Assembly (NCBI RefSeq): GCF_013141915.1
Contig: NZ_SROX01000002.1
Location: 186,001-250,000 of the forward strand
DNA: 64,000 nt
Direction of reading: 5' to 3'
From: Cupriavidus necator
Lineage (GTDB): Bacteria > Pseudomonadota > Gammaproteobacteria > Burkholderiales > Burkholderiaceae
Position 1 is the stretch's first letter. Every line of letters starts with the position of its first letter. Shown piece by piece: positions 19,017 through 27,526 of this stretch. The position numbers and the translations under genes are program-made. The notes beneath the pieces are model-generated. The model did not search any database. It was not told where the DNA came from and saw only the letters and a program-made list of their open reading frames with translations.

Positions 19017-19031
19017 CCATAACAAATTCGA
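19002..19031. promoter_or_regulatory. 30-base operator-like inverted repeat over the promoter
   Basis: TCGAAT-C-GTTAT-ACTCC-ATAAC-AA-ATTCGA: two nested inverted repeats centred at about 19016 and covering the -10 box. Its size and position suit a dimeric repressor; the MarR gene at 21610 in the same gene run is the natural candidate. Confidence 0.6.
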
Positions 19032-19088
19032 ATCGCCGCGGGGTGCCGCCATGCGCGGCCCCGGCGCGGCCTGCACGCGGGAGACACC

Positions 19089-20342
19089 ATGAAGATCGCA
19101 ATCGCCGGAGGCGGCATCGGCGGACTGACGCTGGCGCTGCTGTGCCACCACCACGGCATCGAGGCCGAGGTCTGGGAGGCCAGCGAATCGCTGCGCCCGC
19201 TGGGCGTGGGCATCAACCTGCTGCCGCACGCGGTACGCATCCTGGATGAGCTGGGCCTGCGCGATGCGCTGGCGGCGATCGCCGTCGAGACCTCGTCCCT
19301 GTCCTACTACAACAAGCTGGGCCAGCGCATCTGGCATGAGCCGCGCGGGCTCGCCGCCGGCTATGACTGGCCGCAGTTCTCGATCCACCGCGGCGAATTC
19401 CAGATGCTGCTGCACCGCACGGTGGTCGAGCGCTTGGGCGCCGGCGCGGTCCATACCGGCCACAGCTTCGAGACCGTGCTCGACACCGGCGCGCACGGCA
19501 GGGCGCGCTTCGCCCTGCGCCGCCGTGGCGACAATGCCGAGGTCGAGGGCAGCGCCGACGTGCTGGTCGGCGCCGACGGCATCCATTCGGCGGTGCGCCG
19601 CCATTTCTACCCGACCGGCGACCTGCCGCGCTTCTCGCGCCGGCTGTTGTGGCGCGCGGTCACCGAGGCGCCGCCGTACCTGGACGGCCGCTCGATGTTC
19701 ATGGCCGGGCACCAGGACCAGAAATTCGTCGCCTACCCCATTTCCGAACCGCTGCGCCGCCAGGGCCGTGCGCTGGTCAACTGGATTGCCGAGCTGCGCG
19801 TGCCCGACAGCGTGCCCGACACCCCGCCGCGCAGCGACTGGAACAAGCAGGTCGACAAGGCCGTGTTCCGCGCACGGTTTGCCGGCTGGCAGTGGGACTG
19901 GATCGACATCCCCGCACTGATCGACGGCGCCGAAGCCATCTACGAATTCCCGATGGTCGACAAGGATCCGCTGCCGCGCTGGACCTTCGAGCGCGTCACG
20001 CTGCTGGGCGACGCCGCGCACCCGATGTACCCCATCGGCTCGAACGGCAGCGCCCAGGCCATCCTTGACGCGCGCTACCTGGTCGACAGCCTGCTCGGCA
20101 ACCGCGACACCGGCTACGCGCTGCGCGAATACGAGGCCGAGCGCCTGCCGCGCACCGCCGGCATCGTGCTGCGCAACCGCATGAACGGCCCTGAGCAGGT
20201 AATGCAGCTGGCCGAGGAACGCGCGCCACAGGGCTTCGGAGAGATCGACCAGGTGATTCCGCGGGCGGAACTGGAAGCGATCTCGCTGCGGTACAAGCAA
20301 CTGGCGGGCTTCGACCGGCAGTCGATGCAGGGCAAGACTTGA
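19089..20342 (+). CDS. PhzS-like FAD-dependent aromatic monooxygenase
   Basis: 417 residues, class A flavoprotein hydroxylase. The FAD-binding GxGxxG is at the N-terminus (AIAGGGIGGLTLALL), the mid-protein DG motif is VLVGADGIHSAVR, and the second FAD motif is VTLLGDAAHPMYPIGSNGS. Segments RPLGVGIN, FSIHRGEFQMLL, VAYPIS and PMVDKDPLPRW closely follow Pseudomonas PhzS, which hydroxylates a phenazine. No phenazine genes are here, so another aromatic substrate is likely. It uses NAD(P)H and O2 in the cytoplasm. It heads a run with an ABC solute-binding protein and a MarR regulator. Substrate unknown. Confidence 0.85.
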   Translation: MKIAIAGGGIGGLTLALLCHHHGIEAEVWEASESLRPLGVGINLLPHAVRILDELGLRDALAAIAVETSSLSYYNKLGQRIWHEPRGLAAGYDWPQFSIHRGEFQMLLHRTVVERLGAGAVHTGHSFETVLDTGAHGRARFALRRRGDNAEVEGSADVLVGADGIHSAVRRHFYPTGDLPRFSRRLLWRAVTEAPPYLDGRSMFMAGHQDQKFVAYPISEPLRRQGRALVNWIAELRVPDSVPDTPPRSDWNKQVDKAVFRARFAGWQWDWIDIPALIDGAEAIYEFPMVDKDPLPRWTFERVTLLGDAAHPMYPIGSNGSAQAILDARYLVDSLLGNRDTGYALREYEAERLPRTAGIVLRNRMNGPEQVMQLAEERAPQGFGEIDQVIPRAELEAISLRYKQLAGFDRQSMQGKT

Positions 20343-20380
20343 GCCACGTAAGCCGATGCCCTGATTCGACCAACGGGGTA

Positions 20381-20418
20381 CTCCCTCTCCCGCAAGCGGG
20401 AGAGGGGAGCAAACCGGC
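20381..20418. repeat. Dispersed CTCTCCCGC palindromic repeat, copy 3
   Basis: CTCCCTCTCCCGCAAGCGGG followed by AGAGGGGAGCAAACCGGC; stem CTCTCCCGC/GCGGGAGAG. It is the inverted counterpart of the copy at 5610-5647. It lies between the monooxygenase and the solute-binding protein gene and could reduce read-through between them. Confidence 0.7.
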
Positions 20419-20461
20419 AGGCGCGGACACGCATCAGACCAATCAGACCGAGGAGACAACC

Positions 20462-21613
20462 ATGGCACCCCATCCCCCAACTACCTTCGCCCGGCTCGCA
20501 CTGAGTGCCATCCTGGCGCTCGCCGCCACCACCGCTCGCGCCGACATCACCGTCGGCGTCAGCCTGTCCACCACCGGGCCGTCGGCGTCGCTGGGCATCC
20601 CGCAGAAAAACTCGCTGGCCTACCTGCCGCAGCAGCTCGGCGGCGAGCCGGTGCGCTACATCGTGCTGGACGATGCCTCCGACCCCACCCAGGGCGCCAA
20701 GGTGGCGCGCCGCTTTGTCGCCGAGGACAAGGTCGACATCATCCTGGGCTCGTCAGCGGTGGCGCCTTCGATCGCCATTGCCGAGGTAGCCGACGAAGCC
20801 CAGACCGTGCAGCTGGCGTTCTCGCCGATCGAGCTGAAGCCCGGGCGCGGCGCCTGGACCTTCCGGCTGGCGCAGCCGGTGCGTCTGATGGCCAATGCCG
20901 TGGCCGCCACCGCCAAGACCAACGGCGTCAAGACCATCGGCTTTATCGGCTTTGCCGATGCCTACGGCGAGACCTGGCTGAAGGACTTCACGGCCGCCGC
21001 CACGGCCAACGGCATCCGCCTGATCGCCACTGAGCGCTACGGCCGCGCCGACACCAGCGTGACCGCGCAGGCGCTCAAGCTGATTGCGGCCAAACCCGAT
21101 GCCATCCTGATCGCCGGCGCGGGCACCGGCGCCGCGCTGCCGCACACCACGCTGCGCGAGCGCGGCTACGGCGGCACCCTCTACCAGACCCACGGCGCGG
21201 CCACCAAAGACCTGATCCGGATCGGCGGGCGGCTGGTCAACGGCGCGATCCTGCCCGCCGGCCCGGTGATCGTGCCGGAGCAGCTGCCCGCGGGCGACCC
21301 GGTGCGCAAGCCCGGGCTGGACTACGTCACCCGCTATGAAAAGCAGTACGGGGCCGAGAGCCGCACGCAGTTCGGCGCCCATGCCTACGATGCCGGGCTG
21401 GTGCTGGAACGCATCGTGCCCGTGGCCCTGAAGCACGCCAGGCCAGGGACGCCGGCGTTCCGCCAGGCGCTGCGCCATGCGCTGGAGACCGAGCGCGACA
21501 TCGTGGTGTCGCACGGCGTGCTGAATTACAGTGGGCAAGACCACTATGGCTTCGACCAGCGCGGGCGGGTTATGGTGACAATAGAGAACGGCAACTGGAA
21601 ACTGCTCAAATGA
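20462..21613 (+). CDS. ABC-type branched-chain amino acid / aromatic acid-like periplasmic binding protein
   Basis: 383 residues with a signal peptide (LALSAILALAATTARA) and a type I periplasmic binding protein core starting ITVGVSLSTTGPSASLGIPQ. Segments VRYIVLDDASDPTQGAKVARR and IGFIGFADAYGETWL fit the LivJ-like family (Peripla_BP_6). In soil beta-proteobacteria many of these receptors bind aromatic acids. No permease or ATPase gene lies nearby, so it must borrow a transporter or act as a sensor. GAGGAGACAACC precedes the ATG, and the gene overlaps the marR start by 4 bases. Its link with the PhzS-like enzyme suggests an aromatic ligand, an inference from context. Confidence 0.85.
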   Translation: MAPHPPTTFARLALSAILALAATTARADITVGVSLSTTGPSASLGIPQKNSLAYLPQQLGGEPVRYIVLDDASDPTQGAKVARRFVAEDKVDIILGSSAVAPSIAIAEVADEAQTVQLAFSPIELKPGRGAWTFRLAQPVRLMANAVAATAKTNGVKTIGFIGFADAYGETWLKDFTAAATANGIRLIATERYGRADTSVTAQALKLIAAKPDAILIAGAGTGAALPHTTLRERGYGGTLYQTHGAATKDLIRIGGRLVNGAILPAGPVIVPEQLPAGDPVRKPGLDYVTRYEKQYGAESRTQFGAHAYDAGLVLERIVPVALKHARPGTPAFRQALRHALETERDIVVSHGVLNYSGQDHYGFDQRGRVMVTIENGNWKLLK

Positions 21614-22197
21614 TTCCCGACGCATCCGGCACACCGCCCGCCGTCCCCGCGCGGCGGGCCCGCACCGCCGCGGCGCCCGCGCGGCGCAAGGCCCGCGACC
21701 CGCTGGCACCCGACCCTGCCGCCGGCGTCAGTGCCGACGCCGGCTTCGATCCCCATGTGCCGAACATCGACTACGGCGTGCTCGACAACCTGGTCGGCTA
21801 CGCCATCCGCCGCGCGCAGATCCGCATCTATGAGGACTTCGTGCACTCGCTGGCGCAATGGCAGATCACGCCGCCGCGCTTCTCGGCGCTGGTGATCATC
21901 TCGCGCAACCCGCATTTGAAGCTGACCGAACTGGCGCGGATCCTGGGCATCGCGCGCTCGGGCGCGGTGCTGCTGGTCGATGCGCTGGAAGCGATGAAGC
22001 TGGTGGCGCGGCGCCCCGCCGCCGCCGACCGGCGCGCCTACAGCCTGGTGCTGACCCCGGCGGGGCGCCGCACGCTGGAAGCCGCCACGCAGGCGGTGGT
22101 AGCGCACGACGCCCACGTCAGTTCGGTGCTGAGCGAAGCCGAGCAGGCCACGCTGAAGTCGCTGCTGGCGCGGCTGGCACCGCCGCGCGCGGGCTGA
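21610..22197 (+). CDS. MarR-family transcriptional regulator
   Basis: 195 residues. A disordered Ala/Arg/Pro-rich N-terminal extension of about 45 residues precedes the MarR winged helix: PRFSALVIISRNPHLKLTELA and ILGIARSGAVLLVDALEAMKLV, then the wing RPAAADRRAYSLVLTPAGRR. MarR dimers usually repress genes for degrading or exporting small aromatic compounds and release DNA on binding them. The start overlaps the stop of the solute-binding protein gene (ATGA), so they are co-translated. The palindrome over the promoter of the first gene in the run (19002-19031) is the likely operator, giving autorepression of the whole unit. Confidence 0.88.
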   Translation: MIPDASGTPPAVPARRARTAAAPARRKARDPLAPDPAAGVSADAGFDPHVPNIDYGVLDNLVGYAIRRAQIRIYEDFVHSLAQWQITPPRFSALVIISRNPHLKLTELARILGIARSGAVLLVDALEAMKLVARRPAAADRRAYSLVLTPAGRRTLEAATQAVVAHDAHVSSVLSEAEQATLKSLLARLAPPRAG

Positions 22198-22231
22198 ACC
22201 CGCCGGGCATCCAGGCTGTCATGCGCTTGCC

Positions 22232-22257
22232 GGCGGCCATGCGTTAACATGGCCGCC
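22232..22257. repeat. Perfect hairpin ending at the dacB start codon
   Basis: GGCGGCCATG-CGTTAA-CATGGCCGCC: ten perfect base pairs with a six-base loop. The ATG at 22258 follows at once; a second in-frame ATG (22249) lies inside the right arm. No T-run follows, so it is not a normal terminator. Confidence 0.75.
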
Positions 22258-23847
22258 ATGCCAAGAACCATCGCCGCGCCCACCGCAGCGCGACCCGGCG
22301 CCCTGCTGCGCCGCCTGTCGCCACTGCTCTCGCCCATCGTTGCCGCCGTGCTGCTCGCCGGCGGCCCGGCACTGACCACGGCCCACGCCAAGCCGCCCGC
22401 CAAGGCAGCAAAGGCGGCCAAGGCCGCGAAAGCCCCCAAGGCCGCCAAAGCCGCCGATCCGGCGCTGCTCGGCGCCGGCGTGCCGGCCCCGGTGGCCGCG
22501 GCACTGCGCCGCGCCGGCGTACCGGCGGCGGCGGCCAGCTTCTACGTGGTGCGGCTGGGCGACAGCACCGCGCGGGCCAGCTGGAACGCGCAGCAGCCGA
22601 TGAACCCGGCCTCGACCATGAAGCTGGTCACCACCTTCGCCGGACTGCAGCTGCTGGGGCCGGACTACCGCTGGCAGACCTCGCTCTACGCCGACGCGCA
22701 GCCGGCCTTCGACGGCACCATCAACGGCAACGTCTACCTGCGCGGCCACGGCGACCCCAAGCTGGTGCCCGAGGAAATGGCCAAGCTGGTGGCCCGCGCG
22801 CGCGCCGCCGGCGCCACCACCATCAACGGCGACCTGGTGCTGGACCGCAGCTATTTTGCCGATGGCCTGGACAGCAACGGCACCATCGACGGCGAAATGC
22901 AGCGCGCCTACAACGTCGGACCCGATGCACTGCTGTACGCCTTCAAGACGCTGTCGTTCACGCTGACGCCGGACCCGGCCACGCAGACCGTGGCGGTCAG
23001 CGTCACGCCGGAACTGGCACAGCTCAAGCTCGACAACCGGCTGACGCTGACCAACGGCCGCTGCGGCGACTGGCAGAGCAACGCCAGCCCCACCGTGCTG
23101 CCGCAGGCGGACGGCACCGTGCTGGCCTCGTTCGCGGGCGACTATGCCAGCGACTGCGGCGAGCACGTGCTCAATATCGCCACGCTGTCACATGCGGAAT
23201 TCACCTGGGGCGGCTTTGTCGCCGAATGGCAGCGCGCCGGCGGGCGCTTTGCCCGGCTGCCCGCGCTGCGCAGCGGCAAGGTGCCGCGCGGCGCGGTGCT
23301 GCTGGCGCGCCACTACGGCCTGCCGCTGGCCGACATCGTGCGCGACATCAACAAGTTCTCGAACAACGTGATGGCGCGCCAGCTGTTCCTGACCATCGGC
23401 GCCGAGATCGACCGCGGCGGGCCGGCCAGCACCGGGCGCTCGATCCGCGTGGTGCAGCGCTGGCTGGCGCGCCAGGGACTGGACATGCCGGGGCTGGTGC
23501 TGGACAACGGCTCGGGCCTGTCGCGCGCGGAACGCATCAGCGCTTATGACATGGCGCGGCTGCTGCAGCAGGCCGCGGCCAGCCAGGTCGGGCCGGTGCT
23601 GATCGACTCGCTGCCAGTGCTGGGCGTCGACGGCACGCTGCGCAACCGCCTGACGCGCGCCAACGCGGCCGGCAGCGGCTACCTGAAGACCGGCACGCTG
23701 GCCGACGTGCGCGCGCTGGCTGGCTATGTGGACGCCGCCGAAGGCGGCCGCTACGTGGTGGTGAGCATGATCAACCACCCCAATGCCGCACAGGCGCAGG
23801 AGGCGCATGACGCCCTGCTGCAGTGGGTGTATCGCGGGGCACCCTGA
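22258..23847 (+). CDS. dacB: D-alanyl-D-alanine carboxypeptidase/endopeptidase (PBP4)
   Basis: About 529 residues, a class C penicillin-binding protein that trims peptidoglycan cross-links in the periplasm. Active-site motifs: SxxK as ASTMK (Ser about 119), SxN as FSNN, and KTG in YLKTGTL. A signal peptide (about 20-43) is followed by a Lys/Ala-rich linker of about 25 residues made of KAA-type triplets. The large insert between SxxK and SxN is typical of PBP4. ATGs at 22249 and 22258 are both possible; 22258 directly follows a strong hairpin. No clear Shine-Dalgarno is seen. Confidence 0.9.
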   Translation: MPRTIAAPTAARPGALLRRLSPLLSPIVAAVLLAGGPALTTAHAKPPAKAAKAAKAAKAPKAAKAADPALLGAGVPAPVAAALRRAGVPAAAASFYVVRLGDSTARASWNAQQPMNPASTMKLVTTFAGLQLLGPDYRWQTSLYADAQPAFDGTINGNVYLRGHGDPKLVPEEMAKLVARARAAGATTINGDLVLDRSYFADGLDSNGTIDGEMQRAYNVGPDALLYAFKTLSFTLTPDPATQTVAVSVTPELAQLKLDNRLTLTNGRCGDWQSNASPTVLPQADGTVLASFAGDYASDCGEHVLNIATLSHAEFTWGGFVAEWQRAGGRFARLPALRSGKVPRGAVLLARHYGLPLADIVRDINKFSNNVMARQLFLTIGAEIDRGGPASTGRSIRVVQRWLARQGLDMPGLVLDNGSGLSRAERISAYDMARLLQQAAASQVGPVLIDSLPVLGVDGTLRNRLTRANAAGSGYLKTGTLADVRALAGYVDAAEGGRYVVVSMINHPNAAQAQEAHDALLQWVYRGAP

Positions 23848-23912
23848 CGCCCCTTCGACCATGGCCCGCCGCGGCGCCGTGGCCTGCCGCCAACGGCGCG
23901 GCTGCATTTTGT

Positions 23913-23926
23913 TAAGCGGCCGCTTA
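23913..23926. promoter_or_regulatory. Perfect 14-base palindrome upstream of azlC
   Basis: TAAGCGGCCGCTTA overlaps the -35 box of the promoter at 23924-23951. A dimeric repressor bound here would block RNA polymerase. The regulator is not identifiable. Confidence 0.5.
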
Positions 23927-23951
23927 CCAGCCCGCCATCGCACCCTATAAT
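23924..23951 (+). promoter_or_regulatory. Candidate sigma-70 promoter of azlCD
   Basis: TTACCA (23924-23929), 16-base spacer, perfect TATAAT (23946-23951). The leader to the azlC ATG would be about 77 bases. Confidence 0.6.
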
Positions 23952-24035
23952 GCCAGGGTGCCGGCCGCGCCCTGCGGCGGCAGCCTTCCGGGCCGGCCCT
24001 CGGCCCCGGGCCGCATTGCCCCCACTTCCTCTGAC

Positions 24036-24872
24036 ATGACTTCCCGACAACCCCCGGTGTGGTTGCGCCTCTGGCATCGCTTCGCACCCGCCGAACGCGC
24101 CGGCTTTATCGACGGCGCGCGCCGCTTTGCCCCGTCCCTGCCCGCGGTGTTTTCCTGGGGCCTGGTCACGGGCGTGGCCATGAGCAAATCCGTGCTGACG
24201 GTGCCCGAGGCGATCGGCATGTCGCTGCTGGTCTATGCCGGCTCGGCGCAGTTGGCGGTGCTGCCGCTGTTCGCCGCGGGGCTGCCGCTATGGACCATCT
24301 GGCTGACCGCCGCCATGGTCAACCTGCGCTTCGTCATCTTCAGCGCCGGCATGCAGCCGCATTTCAGCTACCTGACGCTGGCGCGGCGCACGGTGCTGGG
24401 CTTCTTCAATGGCGACCTGCACTTCGTCTACTTCCTGCAGAAGTACAGCACGCCCGGCTATGAGCCCGGCAAGGAAGGCTACTTCTGGGGCATGGCGCTG
24501 ACCAACTTCTGCATGTGGCAGGTGTCGTCGATCATCGGCATCGTGCTGGCCAGCCTGTTCCCCGACAGCTGGGGCCTGGGCCTCGCCGGCACCATGGCGC
24601 TGATCCCGGTGATGATCGCCACCATCAACTCGCGTTCGACGCTGATGGCGGTAGTGATTTCCGCGGTGCTGGCGCTGCTGTGCTTCGACCTGCCATACCG
24701 GCTCGGCCTGGTCGTGGCCGTGGTGGGCGCGATCGCCGCCGGCATGGCCAGCGACGAACTGGCGGCGCGCGCGGCGCTGCGCGGCATCCGGCGGCGCAAG
24801 TCGGCGCCGCTGGCCAAACCTGCGCAAGAGCCGGCGCCCAACGCGGCGGACGTACCGGGAGACCGCGCATGA
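24036..24872 (+). CDS. azlC: AzlC-family branched-chain amino acid export protein, large subunit
   Basis: 278 residues with multiple membrane helices. FIDGARRFAPSLPAVFSWGLVTG and the segment MSLLVYAGSAQLAVLPLFAAG are AzlC signatures, as is AAMVNLRFVIFSAGMQPHF. Together with the small AzlD subunit it forms an inner-membrane exporter of branched-chain amino acids or analogues such as 4-azaleucine. I chose the ATG at 24036 because upstream in-frame codons run through the promoter. The C-terminal tail (RRRKSAPLAKPAQE) is basic and cytoplasmic. It overlaps azlD by 4 bases, so the pair is translationally coupled. Confidence 0.9.
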   Translation: MTSRQPPVWLRLWHRFAPAERAGFIDGARRFAPSLPAVFSWGLVTGVAMSKSVLTVPEAIGMSLLVYAGSAQLAVLPLFAAGLPLWTIWLTAAMVNLRFVIFSAGMQPHFSYLTLARRTVLGFFNGDLHFVYFLQKYSTPGYEPGKEGYFWGMALTNFCMWQVSSIIGIVLASLFPDSWGLGLAGTMALIPVMIATINSRSTLMAVVISAVLALLCFDLPYRLGLVVAVVGAIAAGMASDELAARAALRGIRRRKSAPLAKPAQEPAPNAADVPGDRA

Positions 24873-25195
24873 GCCATACCGAAGTCTGGATCGCACTGAT
24901 CGGCATGGCGGTGGTCACCGTGATCACCCGCGCGCTGTTCCTGATGGCCGGCGAGCACATCACCGTGCCGGACCGGATCCAGCGCGCGCTGCGCTACGCG
25001 CCGGCGGCGGCGCTGGCTGCCATCATCCTGCCGGACCTGATGACCTGGCAGGGGCATTTCACGGTGGCGTTGACCAACTACAAGCTGATGGCGGGCGTGG
25101 CCGCGACGCTGTTCTACCTGCTCACCAGGAAGATGGTGGGGATGATTGCGGTGGGGATGGCGGTGTATACGGCGTTGCGGTTGTTGGGGGGGTAA
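24869..25195 (+). CDS. azlD: AzlD-family small subunit of branched-chain amino acid exporter
   Basis: 108 residues, three to four membrane helices. TVITRALFLMAGEHITVPDRIQRALRYAPAAALAAIILPD (recognised by the pieces ITRALFLM and LRYAPAAALAAIILPDL) is the AzlD family pattern. It is required with AzlC for export. The start overlaps the azlC stop (ATGA). It is convergent with the sua5 gene, 30 bases away, without a visible terminator. Confidence 0.9.
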   Translation: MSHTEVWIALIGMAVVTVITRALFLMAGEHITVPDRIQRALRYAPAAALAAIILPDLMTWQGHFTVALTNYKLMAGVAATLFYLLTRKMVGMIAVGMAVYTALRLLGG

Positions 25196-25225
25196 GGTGG
25201 CGGAGTGCCTGGCATGCGCCGGCCC

Positions 25226-26215
25226 TCAGCCCCCAAACGCCGCCGCGGCCCGCTCGAGCCGGTCCCGCACCCCTGCCCACTCCTGCCCTTCGGGCAAGGT
25301 CTCGAACACCAGCTGGGTGTAGCCCTGCCGGTCGAGCTTGCGCAGCAGCCGGTACAACTCCTGCGCGTAGGCGGCGGCATCAAGCGGCGCCTGCACCCAG
25401 GTGCAGCGCTGATCCGCCAGCGGCGCGCGCCCGATCCACGCCACGCGGGCATCCGCAGGCAGCGCTTCCAGGCGCGCGGCAGCGGCCTGCGCATCGGCCA
25501 GCAGCAGCGGCGTGTGCGGGGCGTAGTGGGCTTTGAGGGTTCCCGACGCGCGCGGCGCAGTGGCGTCCGGCGGCAGCGGGGCCTGGCCCAGCACCTGCGC
25601 GAGCATTCCCAACGTGACGGCACCCGGGCGCAGCAGCACCGGGCCGATGCCCTGGTCCAGCCGCGACAGGTCGACGATGGTCGATTCAATGCCAACTTCA
25701 ACGCCGTCGCCCTCCAGCACATAGACCGCGTCGCCAAATTCATCGCGCACATGCTGCGCGGTGGTCGGGCTGACCTGGCCGAACTTGTTGGCGGAAGGCG
25801 CGGCGATGCCGCCGCGGCCGCGCTTGAAGCGCGCCAGCAGCGCCTGCGCCACGGGATGCGACGGGCAGCGCAGGCCGATGCTGTCCTGCCCGCCGGCGAC
25901 GGCCGCATCGATATGCGCGGCGCGCTTCAGGATCAGCGTCAGCGGGCCGGGCCAGAAGGCGTCGATCAGTTGCCGGGCCACGTCGGGAACATCGTCGGTC
26001 CAGTAGCCGATGTCGGCACCGTCGACCACGTGCACGATCACCGGATGATTCGACGGCCGGCCCTTGAGCGCGAAGATGCGGCCGACGGCCGCGGGGTTCT
26101 CGGCGTCGGCGCCAAGGCCGTAGACGGTTTCGGTCGGAAAGGCGACCAGTTGCCCGGCCTCGAGCAGGCGGACGGCTTCATCCAGTTCGGCGGCCGTGGG
26201 CGTGCGCGGCGACAT
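25226..26215 (-). CDS. L-threonylcarbamoyladenylate synthase, Sua5/YwlC type
   Basis: 329 residues, the long Sua5 form: a YrdC-like catalytic domain (about 1-210) plus a C-terminal Sua5 domain. LVAFPTETVYGLGADA, the KGRPSNHPV nucleotide-binding loop and APSANKFGQVSPT are family signatures. It makes threonylcarbamoyl-AMP from threonine, bicarbonate and ATP for the t6A37 modification of ANN-decoding tRNAs, in the cytoplasm. It is the last gene of the purine run, 39 bases after purK. The role is well supported; the name tsaC or sua5 is a matter of convention. Confidence 0.92.
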   Translation of the reverse strand: MSPRTPTAAELDEAVRLLEAGQLVAFPTETVYGLGADAENPAAVGRIFALKGRPSNHPVIVHVVDGADIGYWTDDVPDVARQLIDAFWPGPLTLILKRAAHIDAAVAGGQDSIGLRCPSHPVAQALLARFKRGRGGIAAPSANKFGQVSPTTAQHVRDEFGDAVYVLEGDGVEVGIESTIVDLSRLDQGIGPVLLRPGAVTLGMLAQVLGQAPLPPDATAPRASGTLKAHYAPHTPLLLADAQAAAARLEALPADARVAWIGRAPLADQRCTWVQAPLDAAAYAQELYRLLRKLDRQGYTQLVFETLPEGQEWAGVRDRLERAAAAFGG

Positions 26216-26254
26216 CGTGTTCCTTCAGGGTGTGGCGTGACGGTCGGCGGAAAA

Positions 26255-27499
26255 TCAGAGCGGGATATGCAGCGCCTGCGCGGCCGCGTTGAACGCGGCG
26301 TCGGCGGCTTCGGCATGCTCGCCGATGCAATTGACATGCCCCATCTTGCGCGACGGGCGCGCATCGCTCTTGCCGTACAGGTGCAGCTTGGCGCCCGGTT
26401 GCGCCATCACCTCGTCCCAGGCCGGGGTGCGTTCCAGGCCGAACTCGAACCACACGTCGCCCAGCAGGTTCAGCATCTTGCCGGCCGAATGCTGGCGCGT
26501 GCTGCCCAGCGGCAGCCGCGCCATGGCGCGCACCTGCTGCTCGAACTGGCTGGTCTCGCAAGCGTCCATGGTGATATGGCCCGAATTGTGCGGGCGCGGC
26601 GCCATTTCGTTAGCGACCAGCGAGCCATCGGTGAGCACGAAGAACTCGATGCACAGCACACCGACATAGCCCATTTCGGTGGCAATGGCGGCGGCGGCGG
26701 CGCGGGCCCGGTCGGCGATCTCGGGCGAAACGCTGGACGACGGCATTTCGGTCGAGAACAGGATGCCGTCGCGGTGGACGTTCTCGGCCAGCGGCCAGGT
26801 GGCGGTGGCGCCGTTGGCGCCGCGCGCGGCCAGCACCGACACCTCGTACGCCAGCGGCAGCATCTGCTCGAGCACGCACGGCACGTGCTGCATCGCCTTC
26901 CAGGCGGCGCGCACGTCGTCGCGCGTCTTCACGCGCGCCTGGCCCTTGCCGTCGTAGCCCATGCGCGCGGTCTTGAGGATGCCGGGCAACACGTGGTCGG
27001 GCAACTGGTCGACGTCGGCGTCGTGCTGGATCACCCAGTGCGGCGCCGTCGGCACGCCGGTGCGCTCGGCGCACGCGGCAAAGAACTTCTTCTCGCCGAT
27101 GCGGTTCTGCGCGATCGACACGCAGTAGCCGCGCGGCGCGACGAACGCGCCCAACTGCTCCAGCCGGTCCAGCGACAGCGACGGCACGTTCTCGAACTCG
27201 GTGCTTACCGCCTGGCACAGCTTGCCCATCTCGGCCAGCGCGGCCTCGTCGGTGTATTGCGCGCAGATGTGCTTGTCGGCGACCACGCCCGCCGGGCTGT
27301 CCTGGTCCGGGTCGAGCACGCACACGCGATAGCCCATCGCCTGCGCCGCATGCGTGAACATGCGGCCAAGCTGGCCGCCGCCCAGCATGCCCAGCCACGC
27401 GCCGGGCAGGATGGGCGCGTCGGGACGGTCGACGCCAAACTCGGCGCGCGATTCCGGCGTGTGGGCTTCGGAGAGGTAGGGATGGATATCGGTAGGCAT
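26255..27499 (-). CDS. purK: N5-carboxyaminoimidazole ribonucleotide synthase
   Basis: 414 residues, an ATP-grasp enzyme. [21 protein letters not shown] is the N-terminal PurK signature; [23 protein letters not shown] and the C-terminal [14 protein letters not shown] (metal/ATP site) complete the pattern. It carboxylates AIR with bicarbonate and ATP to N5-CAIR in purine synthesis, and PurE then isomerises the product. A leader of about 30 residues precedes the core; a later start is possible. It lies 27 bases after purE, so co-transcription is almost certain. Confidence 0.94.
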   Translation of the reverse strand: MPTDIHPYLSEAHTPESRAEFGVDRPDAPILPGAWLGMLGGGQLGRMFTHAAQAMGYRVCVLDPDQDSPAGVVADKHICAQYTDEAALAEMGKLCQAVSTEFENVPSLSLDRLEQLGAFVAPRGYCVSIAQNRIGEKKFFAACAERTGVPTAPHWVIQHDADVDQLPDHVLPGILKTARMGYDGKGQARVKTRDDVRAAWKAMQHVPCVLEQMLPLAYEVSVLAARGANGATATWPLAENVHRDGILFSTEMPSSSVSPEIADRARAAAAAIATEMGYVGVLCIEFFVLTDGSLVANEMAPRPHNSGHITMDACETSQFEQQVRAMARLPLGSTRQHSAGKMLNLLGDVWFEFGLERTPAWDEVMAQPGAKLHLYGKSDARPSRKMGHVNCIGEHAEAADAAFNAAAQALHIPL

Positions 27500-27526
27500 T
27501 GCTCGGTTCCGTGTGGGTCCGGAGGA

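Noticed and set aside
18393..20480. A 695-codon open frame on the minus strand
   Set aside because: It is antisense to the PACE and PhzS-like genes, and its translation is low-complexity shadow.
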